A stretch of DNA of 50,273 bases, taken from positions 1 to 50,273 of the forward strand of contig NZ_BCVG01000020.1 of assembly GCF_001591625.1 (NCBI RefSeq), in the 5' to 3' direction. The stretch is from Metabacillus fastidiosus NBRC 101226. Its GTDB lineage: Bacteria; Bacillota; Bacilli; Bacillales; Bacillaceae. Position 1 is the stretch's first letter. Each line of letters starts with the position of its first letter. Of the stretch, positions 8,693 to 17,517 are shown in pieces. The notes under the pieces were generated by a model. That model did no database searches, had not been told where the DNA came from, and saw nothing but the letters and a program-made list of their open reading frames with translations. Position numbers and translations under genes: made by a program.

Positions 8693-8728
8693 ACAAAAGC
8701 GGACTGTCCGCTAGAGCTCACTTATTTA

Positions 8729-8766
8729 AAAAATACACCACTAGTCATATAGTGGTGTATTTTTTA
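8729..8766 (+). terminator. Terminator downstream of sigG and the repeats
   Basis: AAATACACCACTA and TAGTGGTGTATTT form a 13-base perfect stem with a six-base loop and T-run; its A/T flanks could let it work in both directions. In the gap 8443-8932, after the repeats and this terminator, I see no further element except the ribosome binding site of the next gene. Confidence 0.9.
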
Positions 8767-8932
8767 TACATATATAACTAACACCAATTACTTACATTAA
8801 AATAGTACATTTGTTGGAAAATATTATTTACAAGTACGAAATGTAACAGTAAAATAAGGGCATTCAAGTATTCATTGAGTCATATCCGAATAATAATGAA
8901 AGAATGAAAATATAAAAAAAAGGAAGATCGGC

Positions 8933-9322
8933 ATGAGTGAAGATCAATTAGGCAAACTATGTGACATTGTAAGTGCGCTGGGGGGCAATGTGAATTTTAC
9001 TGCTGAAAAACTATGTTTTAATAGTGAAACATTAACGATACACGTCCCATTTAAATGGGGATTAGAAGATTTATATGGTTTGGCGCATGAAATAGGCCAT
9101 TTAAAAGATCATCTGGAGAATGAGCTTAATTATGACTTGTGGAGAAATAATTCTGCTTACCGGCTAACTGTGGAAATGAGAGCGTGGACTTATTCCTATG
9201 ATATTTTAATGGAGGCTGGAATTCATACATCTAATTGGAGTAATCATGTAAATCAGAAGCTATCTTCCTATTTAAACTTTCCCTATCAATCATTAGATGC
9301 TTTAGAAGGAGAAGCTGTATAA
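8933..9322 (+). CDS. ImmA/IrrE-like zinc metallopeptidase, orphan
   Basis: A 129-residue protein with the zinc-binding HEXXH motif in LAHEIGHLKDH (about residues 51-61), followed by a Glu-rich helix (VEMRAW) that could supply the third ligand. Short single-domain proteins with this motif belong to the ImmA/IrrE (DUF955-like) group, often partners that cleave a repressor in mobile elements or stress switches. No repressor gene or phage context is present here. ATG 8933 follows AAAGGAAG. The target is unknown; the family assignment rests mainly on the motif and size. Confidence 0.65.
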   Translation: MSEDQLGKLCDIVSALGGNVNFTAEKLCFNSETLTIHVPFKWGLEDLYGLAHEIGHLKDHLENELNYDLWRNNSAYRLTVEMRAWTYSYDILMEAGIHTSNWSNHVNQKLSSYLNFPYQSLDALEGEAV

Positions 9323-9353
9323 AAAATATATAATAAAAATATATATAAAGAAT

Positions 9354-9379
9354 GTTTCATTCCTTCTGAGGTCGGGTAA
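9354..9379 (+). promoter_or_regulatory. Sigma-B promoter of the YflT-like gene
   Basis: GTTTCA (9354-9359) and GGGTAA (9374-9379), 14 bases apart, match the general-stress sigma-B consensus (GTTTAA, 12-15 bases, GGGWAW). It lies about 40 bases before the start codon. Confidence 0.75.
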
Positions 9380-9417
9380 TTTCAGTATAGATTACTTGTC
9401 CAAAGGAGGAATTTTCA

Positions 9418-9951
9418 ATGTATGAACATGAAAAACACTTAGTAGGGGTATATAATACTGAACAGGAAGTAATTCAGGCTGTTGAAGATCTGAAAAGGCA
9501 AGGTTATTCTACAGAAGATATTTCAGTAATAGGGAAAAATAAAGATGAAATAAAAGACATTAACGATGCTACTGGTACGAAGGCAGAGGAAGGTCTTGCA
9601 GCAGGATTGGCAACAGGTGGTATACTTGGCGGACTTGTCGGTTTATTGGCAGGTGTGGGAGCTTTAGCTATTCCTGGTATAGGGCCGCTTATCGCCGCAG
9701 GTCCAATTGCAGCAACATTGACTGGTGCAGCTGTCGGTGCTGGAGCAGGCGGATTAGCAGGAGCTTTAATTGGAATGGGTATTCCAGAAGAGGAAGCGAG
9801 CCGTTATGAAGGCTTTGTAAAGGAAGGGAAGATCCTTGTCGTTGTAGAGCGACGTGAAAATCATATAGGGGATGATGCTTTTCGAACAGCTGATCCGCTC
9901 GCTCCCGATAATTTAGGGAACAAACGTTTAGATAATAATAGAGATATTTAA
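9418..9951 (+). CDS. General stress protein, YflT domain
   Basis: A 177-residue protein. The N-terminal YflT-type domain (about residues 6-55: LVGVYNTEQEVIQAVEDLKR, QGYSTEDISVIGKN) is followed by a long Gly/Ala-rich hydrophobic stretch (about 60-120) resembling glycine-zipper segments, then a short VVVERRE strand and a polar tail. YflT-domain proteins are general stress proteins of unknown biochemistry, probably membrane associated. Strong RBS AAAGGAGGA precedes ATG 9418. The sigma-B promoter upstream and terminator downstream make it a single-gene stress unit, an insertion relative to B. subtilis at this locus. Confidence 0.85.
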   Translation: MYEHEKHLVGVYNTEQEVIQAVEDLKRQGYSTEDISVIGKNKDEIKDINDATGTKAEEGLAAGLATGGILGGLVGLLAGVGALAIPGIGPLIAAGPIAATLTGAAVGAGAGGLAGALIGMGIPEEEASRYEGFVKEGKILVVVERRENHIGDDAFRTADPLAPDNLGNKRLDNNRDI

Positions 9952-9963
9952 TAATAGAAATTC

Positions 9964-10006
9964 AAAAGGACAGCATTCCATCTCGGACTGTTGTCCTTTT
10001 TGTTTT
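9964..10006 (+). terminator. Terminator of the YflT-like gene
   Basis: AAAAGGACAGC pairs with GTTGTCCTTTT across a 15-base loop, followed by T-rich sequence. Confidence 0.85.
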
Positions 10007-10104
10007 AAAGCAGAGGAACTTGATACTCTTACTTTATAGATTCTTTTTTAGCATATTCTATCATAAATATAAGCATATAAGACGAACAGGGGGCTCTGCG
10101 ATAA

Positions 10105-10365
10105 ATGATGTATATTTCAGAATTTCAAACGAAGGATGTCGTCAGTGTATCAGATGGAAAGAAGCTTGGAAATATCGGTGATTTTGATATAAATGTAACA
10201 ACTGGAAAAATTCAAGCGATTATTATTAATGGAAATGGGAGAGTACTAGGTTTTTTTGGGAAGGACGAGGAATTCGTCATTCCATGGCGAAATATAGTAA
10301 AAATAGGAGAGGATGTTATTCTAGTTCGTTTAAATCGTCATCAAAATGAAATATCTCCTGAATAA
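10105..10365 (+). CDS. ylmC: YlmC/YmxH family PRC-barrel sporulation protein
   Basis: An 86-residue single PRC-barrel domain protein (DVVSVSDGKKLGNIGDFDI, IQAIIINGNGRVLGFFGK, FVIPWRNIVKIGEDVILVR). The YlmC/YmxH family is confined to spore formers and sits downstream of sigG in many Bacillales; its role is undefined. The first of two adjacent ATGs (10105, 10108) is used, with AGGGGG at 10088-10093. It is separated from ylmD by 92 bases. Confidence 0.9.
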   Translation: MMYISEFQTKDVVSVSDGKKLGNIGDFDINVTTGKIQAIIINGNGRVLGFFGKDEEFVIPWRNIVKIGEDVILVRLNRHQNEISPE

Positions 10366-10457
10366 AAAAAGCCGGTTTATGCTAAACGAACTAGTGGATA
10401 TATGTTAAAATAAGTGTAACTAATGAGTTTTATGTCGAAAAGAGGAATCAGTGAAAA

Positions 10458-11279
10458 ATGATGGAACCATTTCAAATTGATAGAAAAGATGGGATTAAGT
10501 TTACAATCCCAGAGTGGAAAGGTATTCTAGCCGGCTTTACAACGAAAAATGGCGGAGTAAGCAAAACGGAATTTGCTTCACTGAATTTAGGGCTGCATGT
10601 TCATGATGAACGTGAAGCAGTCGTGGAAAATCGTGAACTTTTAGCAGAATCGTTATCTTTTCCATTATATAAATGGGTGTTCGCTGATCAAATTCATTCT
10701 AATCATATTGAGAAAATTACTGATGCTCATATTGGAAAAGGTACAGAGTATTATAGCGACAGTATAGCTAAAGCAGATGGTTTATACACTTCTGGAAAAG
10801 GAATAATGCTTGCATTATGCTATGCTGATTGTGTGCCGCTTTATTTTTATGCTCCTACTAAAGGACTAATTGGTGCTGCACATGCTGGGTGGAAAGGCTC
10901 TGTTAGTGATATTGGCGGGAAGATGGTACAAAAGTGGGAAGAAGATGAAGGTGTTAGTCCGAATGAAGTAAAAGTTGTTATCGGTCCTTCCATCGGTTCT
11001 TGCTGCTATGTCGTTGATGATTATGTGAAAAACTTCGTTGATCAAATTGTTTCTGAAATAAGTTCTAAACCATATGATGAAATTTCAACAGGTCAATATA
11101 CATTAGATTTAAAACAGCTTAATAAATTACTTTTACTGCGAGCAGGAATAAAAGAGGAAAATATATTTATCTCACAGCTTTGCACAAGCTGTGAGAAAGA
11201 TTATTTCTTCTCCCATCGCCGTGATAAAGGGAAAACTGGCAGGATGTTAAGTTATATTGGGTTCCAGGAGGAGATATAA
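10458..11279 (+). CDS. ylmD: YlmD, YfiH-family purine nucleoside phosphorylase / multicopper-like protein
   Basis: A 273-residue protein of the YfiH/LACC1 family, now regarded as purine nucleoside phosphorylase or adenosine deaminase-like enzymes (older name polyphenol oxidase). Key metal/catalytic segments are visible: DQIHSNHI, ADGLYTSGKGIMLALCYADCVPLYF, AAHAGWKGSV and the C-terminal CTSCEKDYFFSHRRDKGKTGRM. The ylmD-ylmE-sepF-ylmG-ylmH cluster is very conserved next to divIVA. The ylmE start lies two bases after its stop. Confidence 0.92.
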   Translation: MMEPFQIDRKDGIKFTIPEWKGILAGFTTKNGGVSKTEFASLNLGLHVHDEREAVVENRELLAESLSFPLYKWVFADQIHSNHIEKITDAHIGKGTEYYSDSIAKADGLYTSGKGIMLALCYADCVPLYFYAPTKGLIGAAHAGWKGSVSDIGGKMVQKWEEDEGVSPNEVKVVIGPSIGSCCYVVDDYVKNFVDQIVSEISSKPYDEISTGQYTLDLKQLNKLLLLRAGIKEENIFISQLCTSCEKDYFFSHRRDKGKTGRMLSYIGFQEEI

Positions 11280-11281
11280 CA

Positions 11282-11968
11282 GTGAATGTAGGAGAAAATG
11301 CTGAAAAAATCCGTACAGAAATTGAAGAAATATGCGGAAAAATAAATCGAGATCCAAATGAAATAAAAATAGTCGCTGTAACGAAGTATGTAAGTATCGA
11401 TCGTGCAAAAGCAGCGATAGATGCAGGAATCACCCATTTAGGTGAAAATCGTGAAGAAGGTTTAAGTGAAAAATTTGCCGCAATTGAAAATGATGTAACA
11501 TGGCATTTTATCGGTTCTTTGCAAACGAGAAAAGTGAAAAATATTATTGATAAAGTAGAATATATTCATTCGCTTGACCGCTTGTCACTTGCGGAAGAAA
11601 TTAATAAAAGGGCAGACAAAACGATGAAATGCTTTGTTCAGGTGAATGTGTCCGGTGAAGAGTCAAAGCAAGGTTTGACACCTGATGAGGTTATTGGATT
11701 TATTGAACAATTACAGAAATTTGAATATATTCAAATCGAAGGTCTTATGACGATGGCGCCTTATACGAGTGATGAGGCAATTATAAGAAACTGTTTCCGT
11801 GACTTAAAGCAGCTGCAATTAAATGTACAAGCCTTACAGCTAAGCTATGCACCATGTAAGGAGTTGTCGATGGGAATGTCAAATGATTATAAAATCGCGA
11901 TTGAAGAAGGTGCGACATTTATTAGAATCGGCTCTTCACTCGTCGGAAATGAAGTTAGGGGTGAATAA
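11282..11968 (+). CDS. ylmE: YggS-family pyridoxal phosphate homeostasis protein
   Basis: A 228-residue single-domain type III fold PLP-binding protein. The PLP lysine lies in [11 protein letters not shown] (about residue 37), with [30 protein letters not shown] and [22 protein letters not shown] motifs of the YggS/PROSC family. These proteins carry PLP and balance vitamin B6 and amino acid pools rather than catalyse a known reaction. GTG 11282 follows GGAGGAG inside the end of ylmD. Confidence 0.95.
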   Translation: MNVGENAEKIRTEIEEICGKINRDPNEIKIVAVTKYVSIDRAKAAIDAGITHLGENREEGLSEKFAAIENDVTWHFIGSLQTRKVKNIIDKVEYIHSLDRLSLAEEINKRADKTMKCFVQVNVSGEESKQGLTPDEVIGFIEQLQKFEYIQIEGLMTMAPYTSDEAIIRNCFRDLKQLQLNVQALQLSYAPCKELSMGMSNDYKIAIEEGATFIRIGSSLVGNEVRGE

Positions 11969-11970
11969 GG

Positions 11971-12408
11971 ATGAGTATAAAAAACAGATTTAAAAGTTTT
12001 TTTGCACTTGAGGATGAAGAATATGAATATGAAGTGGAAGAGAAATATAAAGACGAAGAATCTGAAGAACCACAGGCAGTGCAAAAACAGCAGCCTAAGC
12101 AAAATGTTGTTAGTTTGCAAAGCGTGCAAAAATCATCTAAAGTTATATTGTGTGAACCAAGAGCATATGCGGAGGCACAGGGAATTGCTGATCAGTTGAA
12201 AAATCGCCGTGCGGTCGTTGTTAATCTGCAAAGTATTCAAAAAGATCAAGCGAAGCGGATTGTTGATTTTTTGAGTGGAACTGTTTATGCAATTGGCGGA
12301 GATATTAAGCGCATCGGTTTAAACATATTTTTATGTACACCTGATAATGTCGATGTATCTGGCACAATTTCAGAGATGATAAATGAAGAAGAACGTGGGA
12401 GGTGGTAG
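11971..12408 (+). CDS. sepF: Cell division protein SepF
   Basis: SepF polymerises into rings, binds the FtsZ C-terminal peptide and anchors it to the membrane. The 145-residue product has an N-terminal amphipathic membrane helix ([15 protein letters not shown]), an acidic/Q-rich linker (residues about 15-55) and the SepF core ([59 protein letters not shown]). It starts two bases after ylmE and is followed five bases later by ylmG. Confidence 0.96.
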   Translation: MSIKNRFKSFFALEDEEYEYEVEEKYKDEESEEPQAVQKQQPKQNVVSLQSVQKSSKVILCEPRAYAEAQGIADQLKNRRAVVVNLQSIQKDQAKRIVDFLSGTVYAIGGDIKRIGLNIFLCTPDNVDVSGTISEMINEEERGRW

Positions 12409-12413
12409 AATAG

Positions 12414-12677
12414 ATGGGACTAGTATTTAGTATAATAGGTCAATTATTAGTCATTTATTCGTACGCATTAATTATCTACATATTGCTTTCATGGTTTCCA
12501 AATGCTCGGGAGTCAGGGTTTGGACAGCTTTTAGGAAGAATTTGTGAACCTTATTTGGAACCATTTAGAAAAATTATTCCGCCGCTTGGAATGATTGATA
12601 TTTCTCCAATCGTTGCAATCTTAGCACTGCGTTTTGCACAGGGCGGATTGGCGGCATTATATGGCATGTTAACTTGA
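12414..12677 (+). CDS. ylmG: YggT family membrane protein YlmG
   Basis: An 87-residue protein with two membrane segments (about residues 3-25 and 62-85) around a conserved SWFPNARES...[27 protein letters not shown] loop, the YggT signature. Linked to sepF in Firmicutes, cyanobacteria and plastids, where it is associated with division and membrane organisation. RBS GGGAGGTGG lies in the 3' end of sepF. Confidence 0.93.
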   Translation: MGLVFSIIGQLLVIYSYALIIYILLSWFPNARESGFGQLLGRICEPYLEPFRKIIPPLGMIDISPIVAILALRFAQGGLAALYGMLT

Positions 12678-12701
12678 GGAGCATTCGTCTCCTCTTTTTT
12701 T
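12676..12701 (+). terminator. Terminator after ylmG
   Basis: GAGGAG pairs with CTCCTC over seven bases, followed by seven or more T. It overlaps the ylmG stop codon and lies just before ylmH, so it may limit read-through into ylmH. Confidence 0.85.
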
Positions 12702-12735
12702 GTTAAATTCTTTCATGGAGTTTGGAGTTGTTATT

Positions 12736-13512
12736 GTGGAAAATATTTATCAACATTTTCGTATAGATGAGAGGCAGTTGATTGATAAAGTAGTGGAGTG
12801 GAAGGAAACTGTTCTTAATCAATACAGCCCTAAATTAACTGATTTTTTAGACCCGCGTGAGCAGGAAATTGCAAAAGCGGTTATTGGTGAAAAGGGAGAA
12901 GTGAAAATTGCTTTATTTGGAGGTACCGCTAATACAGAGCGAAAGCGTGCCCTTATTTTTCCTGACTACTATGAAGAGGAAGAGAATGACTTTCAGATGA
13001 AACTCTTTGAAATTGAATACCCGAGTAAATTTGTTACAATCGAACATCGTCAAGTACTCGGATCTCTTATGTCTCTAGGTCTTGACCGTTCTAAATTCGG
13101 TGATATTCGGTTTGCTAGCGAGCAAATTCATTTAGTCGTTGCGACAGAAATTGCTGATTATTTACGAATGAATTTTCAAGAGGTCGGCCGTGCGAAAATT
13201 TCGTTAAAAGAGCTAAGTTTCGATCAGATGATTGCACATGAAGAAGATGTACAGGAAATGTCAACGACTGTCTCCTCACTCAGATTAGATGTCGTCGTCG
13301 CTGCGATTAATAATTTATCAAGAGCGAAAGTCCAGACACTTATTAAACATGGGCTTGTAAAGATTAATTGGAAAACAGTTGATGATCCTTCATTTGAAGT
13401 GCAGGAAGGGGATACGCTCTCTGTTCGCGGTTATGGACGAAGTAAATTTCTTTCGATAGAGGGGAAGACAAAAAAAGACAAGCTTCGTGTAGTTATAAAC
13501 AAGCAGAAGTAA
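12736..13512 (+). CDS. ylmH: S4-domain RNA-binding protein YlmH
   Basis: A 258-residue protein with an N-terminal region typical of YlmH (DFLDPREQEIAKAVIGEKGE, KRALIFPDYY, SLMSLGLDRSKFGDI) and a C-terminal S4 RNA-binding domain (about 180-245: SSLRLDVVVAAINNLSRAKV, GLVKINWKTVDD, GDTLSVRGYGR). YlmH binds the large ribosomal subunit and is reported to act in ribosome-associated quality control, able to replace RqcP. I use GTG 12736 after TTTGGAG; residues further upstream derive from the ylmG terminator. RqcH, its pathway partner, is also in this window. Confidence 0.93.
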   Translation: MENIYQHFRIDERQLIDKVVEWKETVLNQYSPKLTDFLDPREQEIAKAVIGEKGEVKIALFGGTANTERKRALIFPDYYEEEENDFQMKLFEIEYPSKFVTIEHRQVLGSLMSLGLDRSKFGDIRFASEQIHLVVATEIADYLRMNFQEVGRAKISLKELSFDQMIAHEEDVQEMSTTVSSLRLDVVVAAINNLSRAKVQTLIKHGLVKINWKTVDDPSFEVQEGDTLSVRGYGRSKFLSIEGKTKKDKLRVVINKQK

Positions 13513-13577
13513 TATGAATAGATATCCGACTTTTTTCAAAAAATAATAGGAGAAATTAGAAGGATTTTCTCCTGTTC

Positions 13578-13598
13578 TGTCGAAAAATGGTTTATAAT
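13578..13598 (+). promoter_or_regulatory. divIVA promoter region with a Spo0A-box match
   Basis: A perfect -10 TATAAT (13593-13598) lies about 60 bases before divIVA. TGTCGAA (13578-13584), an exact core match to the Spo0A box, falls where the spacer would be, with only a weak -35 upstream. The box could occur by chance. Confidence 0.45.
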
Positions 13599-13656
13599 GA
13601 AAGAAGCGTATGTGCTTACTATACATAAATTCAATTTGTAACTGGAGGTGGCATTT

Positions 13657-14163
13657 GTGCCGTTAACGCCGTTAGATATTCATAATAAGGAATTTAACAA
13701 AGGATTCCGCGGTTATGATGAGGATGAGGTAAATGAGTTTCTTGACCAAGTCATTAAAGATTATGAAATGATTATTCGTGAAAAAAAGGAACTTGAAGCT
13801 CATGTAGCTGAATTGACAGAGAAGCTAGGTCACTTTACGAATATTGAAGACACATTAAATAAATCGATTATCGTCGCTCAAGAAGCCGCAGGAGATGTAA
13901 AACGCAATGCGGAAAAGGAAGCGAAATTAATTATTAAAGAAGCGGAAAAAAATGCGGATCGTATCATTAATGAATCTTTATCGAAGTCACGGAAAATTAC
14001 GATTGAAATTGAGGAACTTAAAAAACAGTCAAAAGTATTCCGTACAAGATTCCAGATGCTTATTGAAGCACAGCTTGATTTGCTTAAAAACGATGACTGG
14101 GATCATTTAATGGAGTATGAAGTTGATCCGATCTTTGCTGAAGATGAAGAAGTGAAAGCATAG
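13657..14163 (+). CDS. divIVA: Septum site / polar scaffold protein DivIVA
   Basis: DivIVA is a coiled-coil protein that binds curved membrane at septa and poles and recruits MinJ, RacA and others. The 168-residue product starts PLTPLDIHNKEFNKGFRGYD, the conserved lipid-binding domain, followed by coiled coil (about 25-150: LEAHVAELTEKLGHF, DRIINESLSKSRKIT) and DLLKNDDWDHLMEYEVDP. GTG 13657 is the start: the alternative GTG at 13648 lies inside the GGAGGTG ribosome binding site. Confidence 0.96.
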   Translation: MPLTPLDIHNKEFNKGFRGYDEDEVNEFLDQVIKDYEMIIREKKELEAHVAELTEKLGHFTNIEDTLNKSIIVAQEAAGDVKRNAEKEAKLIIKEAEKNADRIINESLSKSRKITIEIEELKKQSKVFRTRFQMLIEAQLDLLKNDDWDHLMEYEVDPIFAEDEEVKA

Positions 14164-14165
14164 AC

Positions 14166-14195
14166 TTGACTTTTAGCTTGTTTTTCGTATATAAT
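14166..14195 (+). promoter_or_regulatory. Promoter of the ileS T-box leader
   Basis: TTGACT (14166-14171) and TATAAT (14190-14195), 18 bases apart: a strong sigma-A promoter two bases after the divIVA stop. Confidence 0.85.
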
Positions 14196-14199
14196 TCGA

Positions 14200-14460
14200 T
14201 CGAAATAAGTATATATTACATGCGAAGATAGGGAGAGTAATTCTGTAAACGTTTATTTTAGCGAGTCGGGAATGGTGGAAGCCTGATATAAGCATATAGA
14301 ATGAAAATCACCCTGGAGTTTTATTGCTGAATATTCCAATAGTAAGCAATAGCGAATCATTCACGTTACGAATGCTAAAGTGGACAATATTTATTGTCTA
14401 GTAGGGTGGTACCGCGAGCAAACCTTCTCGTCCCTTTTGGGATGTGAAGGTTTTTTTATT
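14200..14460 (+). promoter_or_regulatory. T-box riboswitch (tRNA-Ile) with terminator
   Basis: Stem I elements (GGGAGAGTAA, GCGAGTCGGG, GGTGGAAGCC) are followed by a likely specifier ATC (isoleucine) at 14307-14309 in GAAAATCACCC. The T-box GGGTGGTACCGCG lies at 14404-14416. The terminator stem AACCTTC...GTGAAGGTT with a T-run lies at 14421-14457. Uncharged tRNA-Ile is expected to stabilise the antiterminator and allow ileS transcription. Confidence 0.95.
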
Positions 14461-14481
14461 TTTATTATTATTTTTTTGTGG

Positions 14482-14602
14482 GCTAGCTGCAGCGACTAGC
14501 TCCTCGAGGTCATAAGCCACCCTGGAATTTAAGGCAAAGAGCGCCTTTTATTCCAGAGTGTCTTATGCTTGTCGGAGCTAAACGAGTCGCTTCCGCTTTT
14601 CT
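14482..14602 (+). repeat. Long palindromic repeat, copy C, in the ileS leader
   Basis: A repeat of the family seen at 8443 and 49879-50262 (CTCCTCGAGGTCATAAGCC, AAGGCAAAGAGCGCCTT, CTTATGCTTGTCGG, GCTTCCGCTTTT). It lies between the T-box terminator and the ileS ribosome binding site. It accounts for an apparent N-terminal extension of ileS that is not real coding sequence. Confidence 0.85.
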
Positions 14603-14621
14603 ACGATTGGAGGAATGGAAA

Positions 14622-17393
14622 TTGGATTATAAAGATACATTGCTTATGCCGAAGACAGATTTCCAAATGCGTGGAAATTTACCGAATCGTGAGCCGGTGA
14701 TGCAAGAAAAATGGGAAGAAATGAATATTTATGGAAAAGTGCAAGAAAGAACAAATGGTCGTCCGCTGTTCATTTTACATGATGGACCACCATATGCGAA
14801 CGGCGATATCCATATGGGTCATGCGCTAAATAAAATTTTAAAAGATTTTATCGTTCGTTATAAATCAATGTCCGGTTTCTGTGCACCTTATGTCCCAGGC
14901 TGGGATACTCACGGACTGCCGATTGAAACAGCGCTGACAAAAAATAAAAAAGTAAATAGAAAAGAAATGAGTATTGCCGAGTTCCGTAAGCTTTGTGAGG
15001 AATATGCATGGAAGCAAATTGATGGACAAAGAGAGCAGTTTAAACGTCTCGGTGTTCGTGGCGATTGGGATAATCCTTATGTAACATTAACACCGAATTA
15101 TGAAGCACAACAAATTAAAGTGTTCGGTGAGATGGCGAAAAAAGGTTATATTTATAAAGGTCTAAAACCGGTTTACTGGTCACCATCAAGTGAATCAGCA
15201 CTAGCGGAAGCAGAAATTGAATATGATGATAAGCGCTCTGCATCTATTTATGTTGCTTTCCCGGTAAAAGACGGAAAAGGTGTATTAAATCAAGATGAGA
15301 AAATCGTAATCTGGACGACAACACCATGGACAATTCCTGCTAACTTAGGAATCAGTGTACATCCGGAATTAGAATACAGTGTCGTTTCAGCAAATGGTGA
15401 GAAGTATGTGGTTGCTTCTGCTTTAGTGGAAGAAGTCGCAAAAACAGTGGAATGGGAACAATATGAAGTCGTAAGAACGGTAAAAGGTGCTGAGCTTGAA
15501 CATATCGTTGCAAGCCATCCGATTTATGGCCGTGATTCCCTCGTTATGCTTGGAGAGCATGTAACGACAGATGCTGGTACAGGCTGTGTCCATACAGCAC
15601 CAGGTCACGGGGAAGATGACTTTATTATCGGACAAAAATACGGTTTAGACGTTTTATGTCCAGTTGATGCGAAAGGATATATGACGAGTGAAGCAGAAGG
15701 TTTCGAAGGTTTATTTTATGATGAAGCAAATAAACCTATTGTAGAAAAGCTGACAGAAGCTGGCGCATTATTAAAGCTTTCTTTCATTACTCACTCTTAT
15801 CCACATGACTGGAGAACGAAAAAACCGACAATTTTCCGTGCAACAGCACAATGGTTTGCATCTATTAAAGATATTCGACAAGAGCTTCTTGCAGCAATTC
15901 AAGAAACAAAATGGACTCCTGCATGGGGCGAAACACGTCTTTATAATATGGTTCGCGACCGTGGAGACTGGTGTATTTCCCGTCAAAGAGCATGGGGAGT
16001 TCCGATCCCGGTATTTTATGCAGAAAACGGAGAACCGATCATTACAGATGAAACAATTAATCATGTGTCAGAATTATTCCGTGAACATGGTTCTAATGTA
16101 TGGTTCGAACGCGAGGCGAAAGATCTATTACCGGAAGGTTTCACACATGAAGGAAGCCCAAACGGCGAGTTTACGAAAGAAACAGATATTATGGATGTTT
16201 GGTTCGATTCAGGATCTTCTCATCAGGCAGTTCTTGTAGAACGTGATGACCTTCAGCGTCCAGCTGATCTTTATTTAGAAGGATCTGACCAATATCGAGG
16301 CTGGTTTAACTCATCACTATCAACAGCTGTTGCCGTAACAGGAAAAGCGCCGTATAAAGGTGTGCTTAGCCATGGTTTTGCACTTGATGGCGATGGTCGT
16401 AAAATGAGTAAATCACTCGGAAATGTTGTTGTTCCTGAGAAAGTGATGAAACAGCTTGGCGGAGATATTCTTCGCTTGTGGGTAGCATCTGTTGACTATC
16501 AAGCAGATGTCCGTGTATCTGACGCAATTTTAAAACAAGTTGCGGAAGTATACCGTAAAATCCGTAATACATTCCGATTCTTACTTGGTAACTTAGCAGA
16601 CTTCAATCCGAAAACAGACACAGTTTCTGTGAATGAACTACGTGAAGTGGACCGTTACATGCTCGTTAAATTAAATAAACTAACGAAAGAAGTTAAAAAT
16701 GCTTATGAAAATTATGAATTTGCGGCAATTTACCATCATGTCCACAATTTCTGTACGATTGAATTAAGCTCCTTCTATCTTGATTTTGCTAAAGATGTTC
16801 TTTACATTGAAGCGGAAAATAATAAAGAGCGCCGTGCGATTCAAACAGTGCTTTATGAGACACTTTTATCACTTGTTAAGCTTGTAGCGCCAATTTTACC
16901 GCATACGACTGATGAAGTGTGGGCACATATTGATTCTGTTAAAGAAGAAAGTGTTCAGCTTGTCGATATGCCGGAAGCAAAAGAATTTGCGGATGCAGAC
17001 GCAATTGAAGAGAAATGGAATTCATTTATGGAGCTTCGTGATGAAGTATTAAAAGCGCTTGAAACAGCCCGTAATGAAAAAGTAATTGGAAAATCACTTG
17101 CGGCACATATTGCTCTTTATCCGAATGACGAAGTAAAACAATTACTGCAATCTGTAAAAGAAGATTTAAAACAACTATTCATCGTTTCAGGTTTTGAAAT
17201 TGCCGGTGACTTTAACGAAGCGCCAGAAAATGCTCAAAGCTTTGAAAAAGTTAAAATTGTTGTAACACAGGCAAAAGGCGAAACATGTGAACGATGCTGG
17301 GTTGTCACACCGAATGTTGGTGAAGACAAAGATCATCCGACACTTTGTCCGCGTTGTGCGACAATTGTGAAAGATCATTATACAAAAGCGTAA
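14622..17393 (+). CDS. ileS: Isoleucyl-tRNA synthetase
   Basis: Class I synthetase charging tRNA-Ile, 923 residues. Visible: the HIGH-type motif [11 protein letters not shown] near residue 57, the CP1 editing domain ([24 protein letters not shown]), [15 protein letters not shown] near residue 595, the anticodon-binding helices and the C-terminal zinc ribbon (CERCW...CPRC). Start is TTG 14622, eight bases after GGAGG (14609-14613), giving the expected [13 protein letters not shown]-terminus. The frame stays open to 14565 through repeat C, but this is not expected to be translated. Controlled by the upstream T-box. Confidence 0.98.
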   Translation: MDYKDTLLMPKTDFQMRGNLPNREPVMQEKWEEMNIYGKVQERTNGRPLFILHDGPPYANGDIHMGHALNKILKDFIVRYKSMSGFCAPYVPGWDTHGLPIETALTKNKKVNRKEMSIAEFRKLCEEYAWKQIDGQREQFKRLGVRGDWDNPYVTLTPNYEAQQIKVFGEMAKKGYIYKGLKPVYWSPSSESALAEAEIEYDDKRSASIYVAFPVKDGKGVLNQDEKIVIWTTTPWTIPANLGISVHPELEYSVVSANGEKYVVASALVEEVAKTVEWEQYEVVRTVKGAELEHIVASHPIYGRDSLVMLGEHVTTDAGTGCVHTAPGHGEDDFIIGQKYGLDVLCPVDAKGYMTSEAEGFEGLFYDEANKPIVEKLTEAGALLKLSFITHSYPHDWRTKKPTIFRATAQWFASIKDIRQELLAAIQETKWTPAWGETRLYNMVRDRGDWCISRQRAWGVPIPVFYAENGEPIITDETINHVSELFREHGSNVWFEREAKDLLPEGFTHEGSPNGEFTKETDIMDVWFDSGSSHQAVLVERDDLQRPADLYLEGSDQYRGWFNSSLSTAVAVTGKAPYKGVLSHGFALDGDGRKMSKSLGNVVVPEKVMKQLGGDILRLWVASVDYQADVRVSDAILKQVAEVYRKIRNTFRFLLGNLADFNPKTDTVSVNELREVDRYMLVKLNKLTKEVKNAYENYEFAAIYHHVHNFCTIELSSFYLDFAKDVLYIEAENNKERRAIQTVLYETLLSLVKLVAPILPHTTDEVWAHIDSVKEESVQLVDMPEAKEFADADAIEEKWNSFMELRDEVLKALETARNEKVIGKSLAAHIALYPNDEVKQLLQSVKEDLKQLFIVSGFEIAGDFNEAPENAQSFEKVKIVVTQAKGETCERCWVVTPNVGEDKDHPTLCPRCATIVKDHYTKA

Positions 17394-17398
17394 AATAG

Positions 17399-17427
17399 AA
17401 GGTCTGTCCGAATGGGCAGGCCTTTTT
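17399..17427 (+). terminator. Terminator of ileS
   Basis: AGGTCTGTCC pairs with GGGCAGGCCT over GAAT, followed by five T. Confidence 0.85.
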
Positions 17428-17517
17428 AAGTATCCTTAAAAGGAAAAATCTTATTAGTGTCATCTCCTAACGAAGCGGACAATCTATAGTTACAACCTTA
17501 GTGAAGGAGTGTCCATC

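Noticed and set aside
10052-10080. GCATA and CATATAAG upstream of ylmC as a sigma-G promoter
   Set aside because: The -10 departs from the consensus and the region is very AT rich, so the match could be chance.
13648-13656. Earlier GTG start of divIVA at 13648
   Set aside because: It is part of the GGAGGTG ribosome binding site; GTG 13657 gives the conserved PLTPLDIHNK start.
14565-14621. N-terminal extension of IleS by 19 residues
   Set aside because: It is repeat sequence read in frame; the GGAGG at 14609-14613 serves TTG 14622, which gives the standard N-terminus.
15805-16239. Plus-strand open frame of 144 codons inside ileS
   Set aside because: Out-of-frame shadow of ileS with no ribosome binding site or family resemblance.
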